Part shown: positions 9,786-17,568 of the stretch, in pieces | Position numbering within the stretch: the stretch's first letter is position 1 | Layout: every line of letters starts with the position of its first letter | Source: Microbacterium sp. SY138 | GTDB lineage: Bacteria; Actinomycetota; Actinomycetes; Actinomycetales; Microbacteriaceae | Length of the DNA: 64,000 nt | Assembly: GCF_039729145.1 (NCBI RefSeq) | Contig: NZ_CP155793.1 | Location: 1,116,001-1,180,000 of the forward strand | Reading direction: 5' to 3' | Translations under genes and position numbers: made by a program | The notes under the pieces: generated by a model | What the model was told of the DNA's origin: nothing | Seen by the model: the letters and a program-made list of their open reading frames with translations, nothing else | The model's database searches: none

Positions 9786-9817
9786 CGAGGCGGGCTGACG
9801 AGGCGGGCTGACGAGGC
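9779..9817. repeat. Three exact 13-bp tandem repeats over a stop codon
   Basis: GGGCTGACGAGGC occurs three times without a mismatch (9779-9791, 9792-9804, 9805-9817). The first unit supplies the TGA stop of the DUF998-like gene. The unit is not a multiple of three, so each further copy presents TGA in a different frame. Confidence 0.95.
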
Positions 9818-9830
9818 GGTCGCGCCGGGG

Positions 9831-10757
9831 CTAGTCCCAGATCGGATCGTCGGGGTCGGGGGAGTCCGTGCCGTCGGCGTCGGTCATGATGCGCGCTTCG
9901 GCGATCCACGACGTCAGAGAATCGTCGTGGAGCATATGAGGTCGTGGCGGGCCGAGAAGCTCGGGGATCGTCACGATGCTCAGCGGCTCGTCGCTCGCGA
10001 AGATGACGACGTTGCCCAGTGGCCCTTCATCATCCTCCGGTTCGGCGTCGAGGACGACGGCGACGTGGTCGAACACGGTGCGCAGGGTGGCCGCCTGTCG
10101 CCGTGAGTACTCGAACGGGTGCCCGTCGAGCAGGTTCACGGCCACGACGCCCGCCGCGGCGGAGCGTGCGGCGACGCGGCGGTAGAACTCCTGGCTGGCC
10201 ACACGATGTCGGATGACCGCGGCATCCCACAGATCCACGACGGTGAACTGCGCATCCACCCAGTCGGTGTCGATCGCGGTGCTCTCCGCTGCAGCCGCGG
10301 CGACCGCGGGGACAGAGGACGAGGGCGCCGACGAGCGCTTCTCGTCGGGGAGATCCGCGTCTGCGACCGCTCGCGCATCGCCGAAGATGACGCGCAGATC
10401 GGTGCCGGAGGGCAGCGGCAGGGCGGCGACCACCGCGGTGTAGAGGGCGGGTTCGAACTCCACCGCGAGCTGCGGGGACCCGGCACGCGTGGCCGCGACG
10501 TAGCGAGCCAGCGTGAGTGCTCCGGCGCCCAGATGCACGGTGAACAGCGGGGCACCGGGCTCCGCCGCGGCGTCCATCGCTCTGGCGATGTGCTGGATGT
10601 AGTCGTATTCGAGCGCGGTGGGATCGGTCATCGAGACGACGGACTGCGGAATCCCATCGACGCTGAGCTCGAAGCGACCGGGTCGTCTCTTCGACTCCAT
10701 CAGCTTCGCCTTGCGATTGTCGAGCATGAGCGAGAACACCCGGCGATTCCTTGGCAC
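9831..10757 (-). CDS. Spermidine synthase-like methyltransferase-fold protein
   Basis: A 308-residue protein with the polyamine-synthase (PABS) fold. An N-terminal beta-region has SVDGIPQSVVSMTDPTALEYDY, where spermidine synthase has its gatekeeping loop, and a Rossmann core follows with VHLGAGALTLARYV and LAVEFEPALY. These proteins in actinobacteria are often annotated spermidine synthase, but the catalytic Asp motif of true enzymes is not evident, so the substrate is open. The GTG at 10757 has TAGGAT six bases upstream and no good Shine-Dalgarno. Divergent from the ABC-F gene. Confidence 0.72.
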   Translation of the reverse strand: MPRNRRVFSLMLDNRKAKLMESKRRPGRFELSVDGIPQSVVSMTDPTALEYDYIQHIARAMDAAAEPGAPLFTVHLGAGALTLARYVAATRAGSPQLAVEFEPALYTAVVAALPLPSGTDLRVIFGDARAVADADLPDEKRSSAPSSSVPAVAAAAAESTAIDTDWVDAQFTVVDLWDAAVIRHRVASQEFYRRVAARSAAAGVVAVNLLDGHPFEYSRRQAATLRTVFDHVAVVLDAEPEDDEGPLGNVVIFASDEPLSIVTIPELLGPPRPHMLHDDSLTSWIAEARIMTDADGTDSPDPDDPIWD

Positions 10758-10848
10758 CCGTCGATCCTAGATCGGGCGACGTCCGTCGGAGGCAGCCTTC
10801 CGGGCAACGGCCGGACGGTTCGTCGCACGCGGCTACCCTGGAAGGAAC

Positions 10849-12672
10849 ATGGCACATCTTCTCGGGGCTGAAGCCCTCCACCTCGAATATCCGACCAGGG
10901 TCGTCTTCGACTCCGTGACCCTCGGCATCGAGGAGGGCGACCGCATCGGCATAGTCGGCCGCAACGGCGACGGCAAGTCGAGCCTGCTCGGCATGCTGGC
11001 AGGCATCAAGGAACCGAACTCCGGACGCGTCACGGTGCGCGGAGGAACGCGGATCGGCGTGCTCGATCAGGCCGACAACCTGCCAGACGACCTCACCATC
11101 AGTGCGGCGGTCGTCGGCGACACCCCGGAGTACGAGTGGGCGGGCGATGCGCGGATCCGCGACGTCATCGAAGGGCTGCTCACCGACCTCCCGTGGGATG
11201 CCGAGATCGGTTCTCTCAGCGGTGGGCAGCGGCGTCGGGTGTCGCTCGCGAAGCTCCTCACCGGAGACTGGGACGTCATCGCCCTCGACGAGCCGACCAA
11301 CCATCTCGACGTCGAGGCGATCACCTGGCTCGCCGGACACCTCAAGAAGCGCTGGTCGCCGAACTCGGGCGCCCTCATGGTCGTGACGCACGACCGATGG
11401 TTCCTCGATGAGATCAGCACCGAGACCTGGGAGGTGCACGACCGCATCGTCGAGCCCTTCGAGGGCGGCTACGCGGCGTACATCCTGCAGCGCGTCGAGC
11501 GCGACCGGATGGCGGCCGCCACCGAGGCGAAGCGTCAGAACCTCGCCAAGAAGGAGCTCGCGTGGCTCCGCCGTGGCGCTCCGGCCCGCACGGCCAAGCC
11601 GAAGTTTCGCATCGACGCGGCCAATGAGCTCATCGCCGACGTCCCCGAGATCCGCGACAAGGTGTCGCTGCAGTCGCTCGCCGTCTCGCGACTCGGGAAG
11701 GACGTGGTCGACCTGCTCGACGTCGGGGTGACCTACCCGACGGCGGACGGCGGCGAGAAGGTCGTGCTGCGCGACATCGAGTGGCGCATCGCGCCGGGGG
11801 AGCGCACCGGGATCCTCGGTGTGAACGGCGCCGGCAAGTCGACGCTGCTCGGCCTCATCTCCGGCACCGTGGAGCCGACCGTCGGACGGGTCAAGCGCGG
11901 CACGACGGTGAAGGTGCAGACCCTCACACAGCGGCTCGACGAGCTCACCCAGCACTGGAACGACCCGGTGCGTGTGATCATCTCGGGCCTGCGCACCTCC
12001 TACACGATGGGGGCCGGCTCCAAGGCGCAGGACCTCACGCCCGGGCAGCTGCTCGAACGGCTCGGGTTCGACTCCGCCCAGCTCTCCACTCCGGTCAAGG
12101 ATCTCTCGGGTGGACAGCAGCGTCGCCTGCAGCTGCTTCTCGTGCTGCTCGACCAGCCGAACGTGCTGATCCTCGACGAGCCGACCAACGACCTCGACAC
12201 CGACATGCTCGCCGCGATCGAGGACCTTCTCGACTCCTGGTCGGGCACGCTCCTGGTCGTCAGCCACGACCGGTACTTCCTGGAGCGCGTCACCGACCAG
12301 CAGTACGCGATCCTCGACGGTCACCTGCGTCACCTCCCCGGCGGGGTCGACGAGTATCTGCGACTGCGTCACCTGCAGTCCTCCACCGGGTCGAAGCAGA
12401 CCGCGACGGCCGCAGCGACGGCGACGGCCACAGCTGCCGCGAAGGGGCTCGACGGTGCGGCACTGCGCACGGCGCAGAAGGAGGTGTCCGCTCTCGAGCG
12501 GCGCATCCAGAAGCTCACGCAGCAGGTGAACGCCGCCAAGACCGCGCTGGCGGACCACGACCAGTCCGACTATGCGGGCCTCGGCGACCGGATGAAGAAG
12601 ATCAGCGACCAGCAGGCCGAGATCGAGGAGCTGGAGCTGCGCTGGTTCGAACTCACGGAGGAGATCGGCTGA
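10849..12672 (+). CDS. ABC-F family ATPase (Uup-like)
   Basis: A 607-residue protein of two fused ABC ATPase domains with no membrane segment. Domain 1 has Walker A GRNGDGKSS, signature LSGGQRRR and Walker B VIALDEPTNHLD; domain 2 has GVNGAGKST, LSGGQQRR and LILDEPTNDLD. They are joined by the charged linker typical of ABC-F ribosome-acting proteins, and the C-terminus is a coiled coil (about 545-607) after an Ala-Thr-rich stretch. Such proteins rescue or modulate stalled ribosomes; an antibiotic-protection role cannot be told from sequence. SD GGAAGGAAC precedes the ATG. Confidence 0.92.
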   Translation: MAHLLGAEALHLEYPTRVVFDSVTLGIEEGDRIGIVGRNGDGKSSLLGMLAGIKEPNSGRVTVRGGTRIGVLDQADNLPDDLTISAAVVGDTPEYEWAGDARIRDVIEGLLTDLPWDAEIGSLSGGQRRRVSLAKLLTGDWDVIALDEPTNHLDVEAITWLAGHLKKRWSPNSGALMVVTHDRWFLDEISTETWEVHDRIVEPFEGGYAAYILQRVERDRMAAATEAKRQNLAKKELAWLRRGAPARTAKPKFRIDAANELIADVPEIRDKVSLQSLAVSRLGKDVVDLLDVGVTYPTADGGEKVVLRDIEWRIAPGERTGILGVNGAGKSTLLGLISGTVEPTVGRVKRGTTVKVQTLTQRLDELTQHWNDPVRVIISGLRTSYTMGAGSKAQDLTPGQLLERLGFDSAQLSTPVKDLSGGQQRRLQLLLVLLDQPNVLILDEPTNDLDTDMLAAIEDLLDSWSGTLLVVSHDRYFLERVTDQQYAILDGHLRHLPGGVDEYLRLRHLQSSTGSKQTATAAATATATAAAKGLDGAALRTAQKEVSALERRIQKLTQQVNAAKTALADHDQSDYAGLGDRMKKISDQQAEIEELELRWFELTEEIG

Positions 12673-12712
12673 CGGAGGAATATCCTTCTCTCAACGCTGT
12701 TGGGAGGTAGGG

Positions 12713-14479
12713 ATGGAAGGCCTCGAAGTAACTGTCCTGCTCGGACTCACGATTCTCGTCGGAACCCTGATCGCCCCGCGCGTGCGTCTCGCGCTGCCCC
12801 TCGTCCTCGTCATCTTCGGACTGCTGCTGGGGTTCGTGCCTCCGCTGCGCGAAGTGCAGCTGCCTCCCGAAACGGTGCTGCTGCTGTTCCTGCCGGTGAT
12901 GCTCTTCTGGGAGAGCCTCACCACGTCTCTGCGGTCGATCCGCCGTGACTTCCGCTACATCCTGCCGATGAGCACAGTGCTGGTCGTCGCCTCGGCGTTC
13001 GCGGTCGCCGGTATCGGAGTGCTGTTCGGGATGCCGTGGGAGATCGCCCTCATCCTGGGTGCCGCGGTCGCGCCGCCGGATGCCACGGCCGTCGCCGCCC
13101 TCGGGCGTCTGCTGCCGCGCCGCATGTTCATGAAGCTCAAGGCCGAGAGCCTGACCAACGACGGCACGGCGCTGGTGCTTTACGCGATCGCGGTGTCGCT
13201 GGCGCTCGGCGGCCAGATCACCCCGCTGTCGGTCACGCTCGACGTGCTGGTCTCCTATGTCGGCGGCATCGCGGCCGGTGTCATCGTCGCGGCTCTCGGG
13301 TACCTGCTGCTGCGGCGCACGTCGTCGACGATCGTGATCAACGTCGCTCTGCTCCTGATTCCCTTCACGGCGTTCCTCGTCGCCGAGATGGTGCACGCCT
13401 CCGGTGTGCTGGCGGTCGTGGTCGCGGGTCTCATCGTCGCCTACGTGTCGCCGAGGGTCACGACGGCCTCTTCCCGGCGGCAGGCCGACGCGGCGTGGCC
13501 GTTCGGCGTCTTCCTGCTCAACGGCGCCCTGTTCGTCCTGATCGGGCTCGAGGTGCAGTACGTCGTGCATGAGATCTCCGCGGCGGCGATCGGTCGCCTG
13601 GTGCTCATCACGCTCGCCGTCTGGGCGACGCTGCTGGCCGTGCGCTACCTGTTCCAGCTGGTGAACGTGCTGTTCCAGCGTCAGGCCGGGCCGAGACCCG
13701 CACGCGGCGCCAGGGCACGGGCCAGAGTCGTCTCCACCGTCGCCGGTATGCGCGGCGCCGTCTCGCTCGCGATCGCGCTGTCTGTCCCCACGAGCATCAC
13801 AGAGGGTGGGGCCATCAACGGACGCGATGAGATCGTGTTCGTGACCGCCGGCGTCATCCTGCTGAGTCTGCTCGTGCAGGGGCCGCTCCTGCCCGCGATC
13901 GTGCGGTGGGCGCGGTTCCCCGTCGACCACGTCGAGGACGAGGAATACGAACTCGCCGAGCGGGCGATCTCCGGGGCGGCGCTCGCCGCTCTCGACGACC
14001 TCGCGGCTGAGCACGGCGTGGGTCAGGAAGTCCTCGATCGCGTGCGGTCGGAGGGCTATCAGATGCTCGAGTTCGCGAACGCCCGGTCGTTGGCCCGCGA
14101 GCAGGCCCTCGTCGACGCGGAAGCCGATGCTCTCGACGAGATGCTCGGCGAGCCCGACCCCCTCGGTGCCGGAACCGCCGACATCGGAGACGACCCCACC
14201 ACGGGAGGCGGAACCTCGCAGGCGACGGAGGGGAAGGGCACCGACGGCACGGTGCTGCAGATGATCGCGACCTCGACCGATGTCGACCTCGCGCAGCGCT
14301 CGCCGCTGATCCGGCATGAGGAGCACACGCGACTCAAGCTCGCCCTGATCGACCGCAAGCGTGAGGTCCTCCTCGGGCTGCGTGGCGCCGGCACGGTCGA
14401 CGACATCGTCGTGCGCCGCATCTCCGCCCGACTCGACCTCGAGCAGGTGCGCCTGCAGGGGATCGAGGAGTACGACTGA
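12713..14479 (+). CDS. Na+/H+ antiporter, CPA1 family
   Basis: A 588-residue cation/proton antiporter with about 12 membrane helices (residues 1-420) and a hydrophilic C-terminal tail of about 170 residues. The ion-binding core shows GAAVAPPDATAVAALGR, ESLTNDGTALVLY and VSTVAGMRGAVSLAIALSVP, the NhaP/CPA1 motifs. It exports Na+ or K+ in exchange for H+ for pH and salt balance. The ATG at 12713 is preceded by GGGAGGTAGGG. The tail is Asp/Glu-rich and may be a pH sensor. It is 40 bases after the ABC-F gene and may share its transcript. Confidence 0.9.
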   Translation: MEGLEVTVLLGLTILVGTLIAPRVRLALPLVLVIFGLLLGFVPPLREVQLPPETVLLLFLPVMLFWESLTTSLRSIRRDFRYILPMSTVLVVASAFAVAGIGVLFGMPWEIALILGAAVAPPDATAVAALGRLLPRRMFMKLKAESLTNDGTALVLYAIAVSLALGGQITPLSVTLDVLVSYVGGIAAGVIVAALGYLLLRRTSSTIVINVALLLIPFTAFLVAEMVHASGVLAVVVAGLIVAYVSPRVTTASSRRQADAAWPFGVFLLNGALFVLIGLEVQYVVHEISAAAIGRLVLITLAVWATLLAVRYLFQLVNVLFQRQAGPRPARGARARARVVSTVAGMRGAVSLAIALSVPTSITEGGAINGRDEIVFVTAGVILLSLLVQGPLLPAIVRWARFPVDHVEDEEYELAERAISGAALAALDDLAAEHGVGQEVLDRVRSEGYQMLEFANARSLAREQALVDAEADALDEMLGEPDPLGAGTADIGDDPTTGGGTSQATEGKGTDGTVLQMIATSTDVDLAQRSPLIRHEEHTRLKLALIDRKREVLLGLRGAGTVDDIVVRRISARLDLEQVRLQGIEEYD

Positions 14480-14567
14480 ACACCCGAGCGGACGACACCG
14501 CCGTCGGAGCGCATCGAGACGACGGCGCGCACCCGCCAGAACGATCCGCCTGAGAACGAGGAGACCG

Positions 14568-15545
14568 ATGCCCACCATGATGAGAGCCATCATTCTCGAT
14601 CGATTCGGCGACGAGGGGGAGCTGCGTGAACAGTCGGTTCCGATCCCCGCGGTCGGCGAAGGTGATGTACTCATCCGCATCGATGTCGCCGGCATCGGGT
14701 CATGGGATCGGGAGGAGCGCGAAGGCCACTACGAGGGAGCTTTCGGCGTGCCGTCGACCTTCCCCTACATCCTCGGGTGGGAAGGGGCGGGAACGGTCGA
14801 GGCGGTCGGCGCCGACGTGACGCGCTTCGCCCCGGGGGATCGGGTGTACGCCGCGTCGACCCCCGTCCCGCGAGGCGGGTTCTACGCCGAGTATGCGGTG
14901 GTCGACCAGGAGCATGTCGCCCCGGTGCCCGCGCGGCTGACCGTCGAGCAGGCCGGAGTGCTCGCCTGGGACGCACTGACGGCCACGAGCGGACTCGACA
15001 CGATCGATGCGCGCCCCGGAGACGCCGTGATGATCTTCGGCGCGAGCGGAGGGATCGGTCACCTCGCGGTGCAGCTCGCCAAACACCGTGGACTCCGGGT
15101 GTTCGCGGTCGCCTCAGGACAGGACGGCGTGTCGCTGGCCGGGGGCCTCGGCGCCGATGTCGTCGTCGACGGGAGGCGGGACGACGTGATGGCGGCCATC
15201 GAGAGCTTCGCTCCGGAGGGCCTCGACGGCGCACTCGTCACCGCCGGAGGTCGGGCGGCCGAGGATGCGCTGCGCGGGGTGGCACCGTCGGGGCGCATCG
15301 CGTGGGCGCACGGTGTGAATCCGCCACCGTCGGCCGAGGTCGTCGAGCGTGTGTCGTTCTACGACGGCGACCGCAGCCGAGCGGCGCTGCAGCGTCTGAA
15401 CGAGGTCATCGAGTCCAGTCTCATAGCCCCGCACGTGGCGCAGGTGTTCGACGCGGCCGAGGTCGCCCAGGCGCACCACGCGCTGCGAAGCCATTACGTG
15501 GGAAAGCTGGCGTTGCGCGCACCGCGCTCTTCGCACCAGCTGTGA
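14568..15545 (+). CDS. Zinc-independent MDR oxidoreductase, quinone-reductase type
   Basis: A 325-residue NADPH-dependent medium-chain oxidoreductase. The N-terminal GroES-like domain contains GIGSWDREEREGHY and GWEGAGTVEAVG in place of zinc ligands, and the Rossmann domain has MIFGASGGIGHLAVQLA. It resembles quinone oxidoreductases and enoyl reductases. GAGGAG precedes the ATG at 14568, and a second ATG is at 14577. Its stop codon lies within the left copy of a 30-bp direct repeat that recurs 929 bases downstream, beyond the next gene. Confidence 0.88.
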   Translation: MPTMMRAIILDRFGDEGELREQSVPIPAVGEGDVLIRIDVAGIGSWDREEREGHYEGAFGVPSTFPYILGWEGAGTVEAVGADVTRFAPGDRVYAASTPVPRGGFYAEYAVVDQEHVAPVPARLTVEQAGVLAWDALTATSGLDTIDARPGDAVMIFGASGGIGHLAVQLAKHRGLRVFAVASGQDGVSLAGGLGADVVVDGRRDDVMAAIESFAPEGLDGALVTAGGRAAEDALRGVAPSGRIAWAHGVNPPPSAEVVERVSFYDGDRSRAALQRLNEVIESSLIAPHVAQVFDAAEVAQAHHALRSHYVGKLALRAPRSSHQL

Positions 15546-15570
15546 CGCTGTGTGCCGCACGCTTCCGCGT
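15541..15570. repeat. Left copy of an imperfect 30-bp direct repeat
   Basis: Begins TGTGACGCTGTGTGCC and ends CTTCCGCGT. It matches 16470-16499 at 25 of 30 positions in the same orientation and contains the TGA stop of the MDR oxidoreductase gene. The pair brackets the single secreted-protein gene. Confidence 0.8.
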
Positions 15571-15574
15571 GTGA

Positions 15575-15623
15575 GGTGAGAGAAGGGTCCGAGTGTGCGA
15601 ACACTGCTCGGACCCTCCTCACC
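15575..15623. terminator. Bidirectional hairpin between convergent genes
   Basis: GGTGAG (15575-15580) and GGGTCCGAG (15585-15593) pair with CTCGGACCC (15607-15615) and CTCACC (15618-15623). The loop has its own short stem around GCGA. It lies between the ends of the MDR gene and the secreted-protein gene. Confidence 0.7.
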
Positions 15624-15629
15624 ACGGGA

Positions 15630-16259
15630 TCAGATACCGGACAGGTCGACCCAGTGCGTCAGCTTCAGCCACGCACTGCCCGTCCCCGAGAGCTGGTACT
15701 TCACCTCGGCCAGCACCCGTGGGGAGGTGAGAGAGTTCTGCGGTGGCTTGATCTGGAAGCCCCATCCGGTGTTGTAGCTATAGCTGTTCGCCGTCGGCGC
15801 CTTCTTGATGATCGACGGCACTCCACCGCCGCTGTAGATCTCCACCTTCCGCTCTTTGAGTCCGAACCCCGGGTCGGGCGTCCAGCTGCCCGTGACCTTC
15901 TCTGTCCGAATCTGATCGCCCTTCAAGGTGTACTGGATCGTGATCGACGACTTGACCGAACCGTTGTCGTGATTCCCGCCGACGGAGGACCGCGGGGCGA
16001 TGATGCCCGGCTCAGTTGGAGCAGCTGATGATTCGGTCGAAGGGATCCGCGCCTCGATCGTGGCCGACGTGCTGTTCGTATCCACAGGGATCTGCTCCGA
16101 CTGCTGATACACGATCGCTCCGGTCCTCACATCCGTGACGACGACTGTCGAGTTCGCGTACAGATGCTCCTCTGTCGCCGCGTGAGCGGCGGCGGGCAGC
16201 GAGAAGGACAGAAGTACCGCGGTGGCCGTGGCGAGTGCGACTTTCTTTCGTGTTTTCAT
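15630..16259 (-). CDS. Secreted protein of unknown function
   Basis: A 209-residue protein with a clear Sec signal peptide (KTRKK charged start, ATAVLLSFSLP core, AAAHA cleavage site near residue 27). The mature part is Ser/Thr-rich with no cysteine and no family I recognise; it ends in repeated beta-like stretches (YSYNTGWGFQIKPP, ALTHW-like SAWLKLTHWVDL). The ATG at 16259 has GGAG five bases upstream. Base composition is lower than its surroundings (G+C is 31 of 60 at 15901-15960 and 37 of 60 at 15781-15840). A 30-bp direct repeat brackets the gene and three 20-bp iterons precede it, so acquisition by transfer is plausible. Confidence 0.78.
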   Translation of the reverse strand: MKTRKKVALATATAVLLSFSLPAAAHAATEEHLYANSTVVVTDVRTGAIVYQQSEQIPVDTNSTSATIEARIPSTESSAAPTEPGIIAPRSSVGGNHDNGSVKSSITIQYTLKGDQIRTEKVTGSWTPDPGFGLKERKVEIYSGGGVPSIIKKAPTANSYSYNTGWGFQIKPPQNSLTSPRVLAEVKYQLSGTGSAWLKLTHWVDLSGI

Positions 16260-16280
16260 GACGTCTCCGGTCGTTGGATC

Positions 16281-16312
16281 GGTGCCGGACGGCACCGACA
16301 CTCTTTCGAGTG
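16281..16312. promoter_or_regulatory. Two short hairpins in the secreted-protein leader
   Basis: GGTGCC (16281-16286) pairs with GGCACC (16291-16296) over a 4-base loop, and CACTC (16299-16303) pairs with GAGTG (16308-16312). Both lie directly upstream of the start at 16259 on its 5' side. They could be leader RNA structure or protein-binding palindromes. Confidence 0.35.
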
Positions 16313-16340
16313 CGTCGAGCAGAACACACGGTGCGATTGC

Positions 16341-16400
16341 TGTCGCCGACTGTGTCCTGCTGTCGCCGACTGTTTCTCGCCGTCGCCGACTGTGTCGTTC
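16341..16400. repeat. Three 20-bp direct repeats (iterons) upstream of the secreted-protein gene
   Basis: The core GTCGCCGACTGTNTC recurs at 16342-16356, 16362-16376 and 16382-16396 with an exact 20-base period, close to two helical turns. This places the copies on one face of the DNA 83-137 bases before the gene's start. There are no spacers of CRISPR type. A cooperative regulator-binding array is the simplest reading. Confidence 0.85.
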
Positions 16401-16469
16401 GATGACGCACGGCCAGGGCACAGGCGTGCGCGGTCGATCCGAGTCGGGTGAAGACGGTCGACCTGTCGC

Positions 16470-16499
16470 TGTGACGCCGTGTGACACTCGATTCCGCGT
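16470..16499. repeat. Right copy of the imperfect 30-bp direct repeat
   Basis: Begins TGTGACGCCGTGTGAC and ends ATTCCGCGT; 25 of 30 bases match 15541-15570. It lies between the iterons and the metQ leader and marks the outer edge of a 959-bp segment that holds one gene. Confidence 0.8.
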
Positions 16500-16554
16500 G
16501 CGTCGCGCGGCCTGCCTAACGTATTCGAGTCCCCCAAGAGAGGAACTCCTTCAC

Positions 16555-17466
16555 ATGTCACGCCGTACCACTTCCATCCTGGCCGCGCTCGCCGCGGTCC
16601 CGCTCTTCGTCGCACTCACCGGGTGCGCCACGGGGTCGTCCGATGCCGGATCCGGCAGTGAGGGATCGTCCGAGAACGAGGTCGTCAAGATCGGCGTCGT
16701 CGGCGAGAGCGATCCGCAGTGGCCCGCGTTCGTGGATGCGGCTGCGGCGGAAGGCATCACGGTCGAGCTCGTCGATTTCGGTTCGTACGAGCTTCCGAAC
16801 CCTGCGTTGAGCGAGGGCGAGGTGGACCTCAACCAGTTCCAGCACATCGTGTATCTGGCTCAGTACAACGAGGCATCGGGCGATGATCTCGCGGCGATCG
16901 GATCGACGCAGATCTACCCGCTGGGTCTCTATTCGACGAAGTACGATTCCGTGAAGGACATCCCGGAAGGCGAGACCGTCGCTGTACCCGATGATGCTTC
17001 GAACCAGGCCAGGGCGCTGCTGGTGCTGCAGGCCGCCGGACTCGTCGATCTGAAGGACGGCGGCACCGCCTTCTCGGATCTCGCTGACGTCGATGAGAGC
17101 ACGTCCAAGGTCAAGGTCACAGCGCTGGAAGCGGCCCTCACCCCTGAAGCCCTGCCCGATGTCGCAGCAGCCGTCATCAACAACGACTTCGTGGAGGACG
17201 CGGGGCTCTCGTTCGACGACGCGCTCTTCACCGACGACCCCGAGGACCCGAGTGCGCTCCAGTACGTGAACATCTTCGCGTCGCGCGCCGAAGACGTCGA
17301 CAACGAGACCTACCTCAAGCTGGTCGAGATCTTCCAGACCGACAAGAACGTGCAGGAGGGCCTGGCGAAGTCGTCGGGCGGCACCGGCGTCACGTTGCAG
17401 ACACCGGCCGACGAGCTGGCCTCGCTGCTCAAGGACGTTCAGAAGGACGTCGCGGCGAACAGCTGA
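16555..17466 (+). CDS. metQ: Methionine ABC transporter substrate-binding lipoprotein MetQ
   Basis: A 303-residue NlpA/MetQ-family lipoprotein. The signal peptide ends in the lipobox ALTGC (Cys24), then comes a Ser/Gly/Asp-rich linker and the periplasmic-type binding fold with VVKIGVVGESDPQWPAF and GEVDLNQFQHIVYL, as in MetQ. It captures methionine outside the membrane and hands it to MetI/MetN. The ATG at 16555 follows AGAGGAA. A stem-loop separates it from metN. No SAM or S-box riboswitch is recognisable upstream. Confidence 0.92.
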   Translation: MSRRTTSILAALAAVPLFVALTGCATGSSDAGSGSEGSSENEVVKIGVVGESDPQWPAFVDAAAAEGITVELVDFGSYELPNPALSEGEVDLNQFQHIVYLAQYNEASGDDLAAIGSTQIYPLGLYSTKYDSVKDIPEGETVAVPDDASNQARALLVLQAAGLVDLKDGGTAFSDLADVDESTSKVKVTALEAALTPEALPDVAAAVINNDFVEDAGLSFDDALFTDDPEDPSALQYVNIFASRAEDVDNETYLKLVEIFQTDKNVQEGLAKSSGGTGVTLQTPADELASLLKDVQKDVAANS

Positions 17467-17482
17467 TCAGGTCGACCTGAGA

Positions 17483-17514
17483 GAATCGGGCGACGCGCGA
17501 GCGTCGCCCGATTC
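17483..17514 (+). terminator. Strong stem-loop between metQ and metN
   Basis: GAATCGGGCGACGC (17483-17496) pairs perfectly with GCGTCGCCCGATTC (17501-17514) across a GCGA tetraloop. It lies 17 bases after the metQ stop. As metN and metI follow on the same strand, it probably acts as a partial terminator or mRNA stabiliser that leaves more binding protein than transporter. Confidence 0.85.
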
Positions 17515-17568
17515 GTCGTCTGCAGGTCGACCACGCCCTTCCTTTCCCCTTCAAGACCGGAGCACTCC

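Noticed and set aside
10030..12558. An 842-codon minus-strand frame over the ABC-F gene
   Set aside because: ABC-F motifs are complete on the plus strand; the reverse frame has no domain and overlaps the spermidine-synthase-like gene in the wrong frame.
12653..14695. A 680-codon minus-strand frame over the CPA1 antiporter
   Set aside because: It is very rich in Arg, His, Gln and Asp, the usual reading of membrane-protein codons backwards; the antiporter on the plus strand has good motifs and a ribosome-binding site.
16341..16400. A CRISPR array
   Set aside because: The three 20-bp repeats are contiguous with no unique spacers, and no cas genes are near.
16400..16554. A SAM-type riboswitch before metQ
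   Set aside because: No recognisable SAM-I, II or IV core or terminator/antiterminator pair could be drawn in this leader; only the direct repeat and ribosome-binding site are seen.
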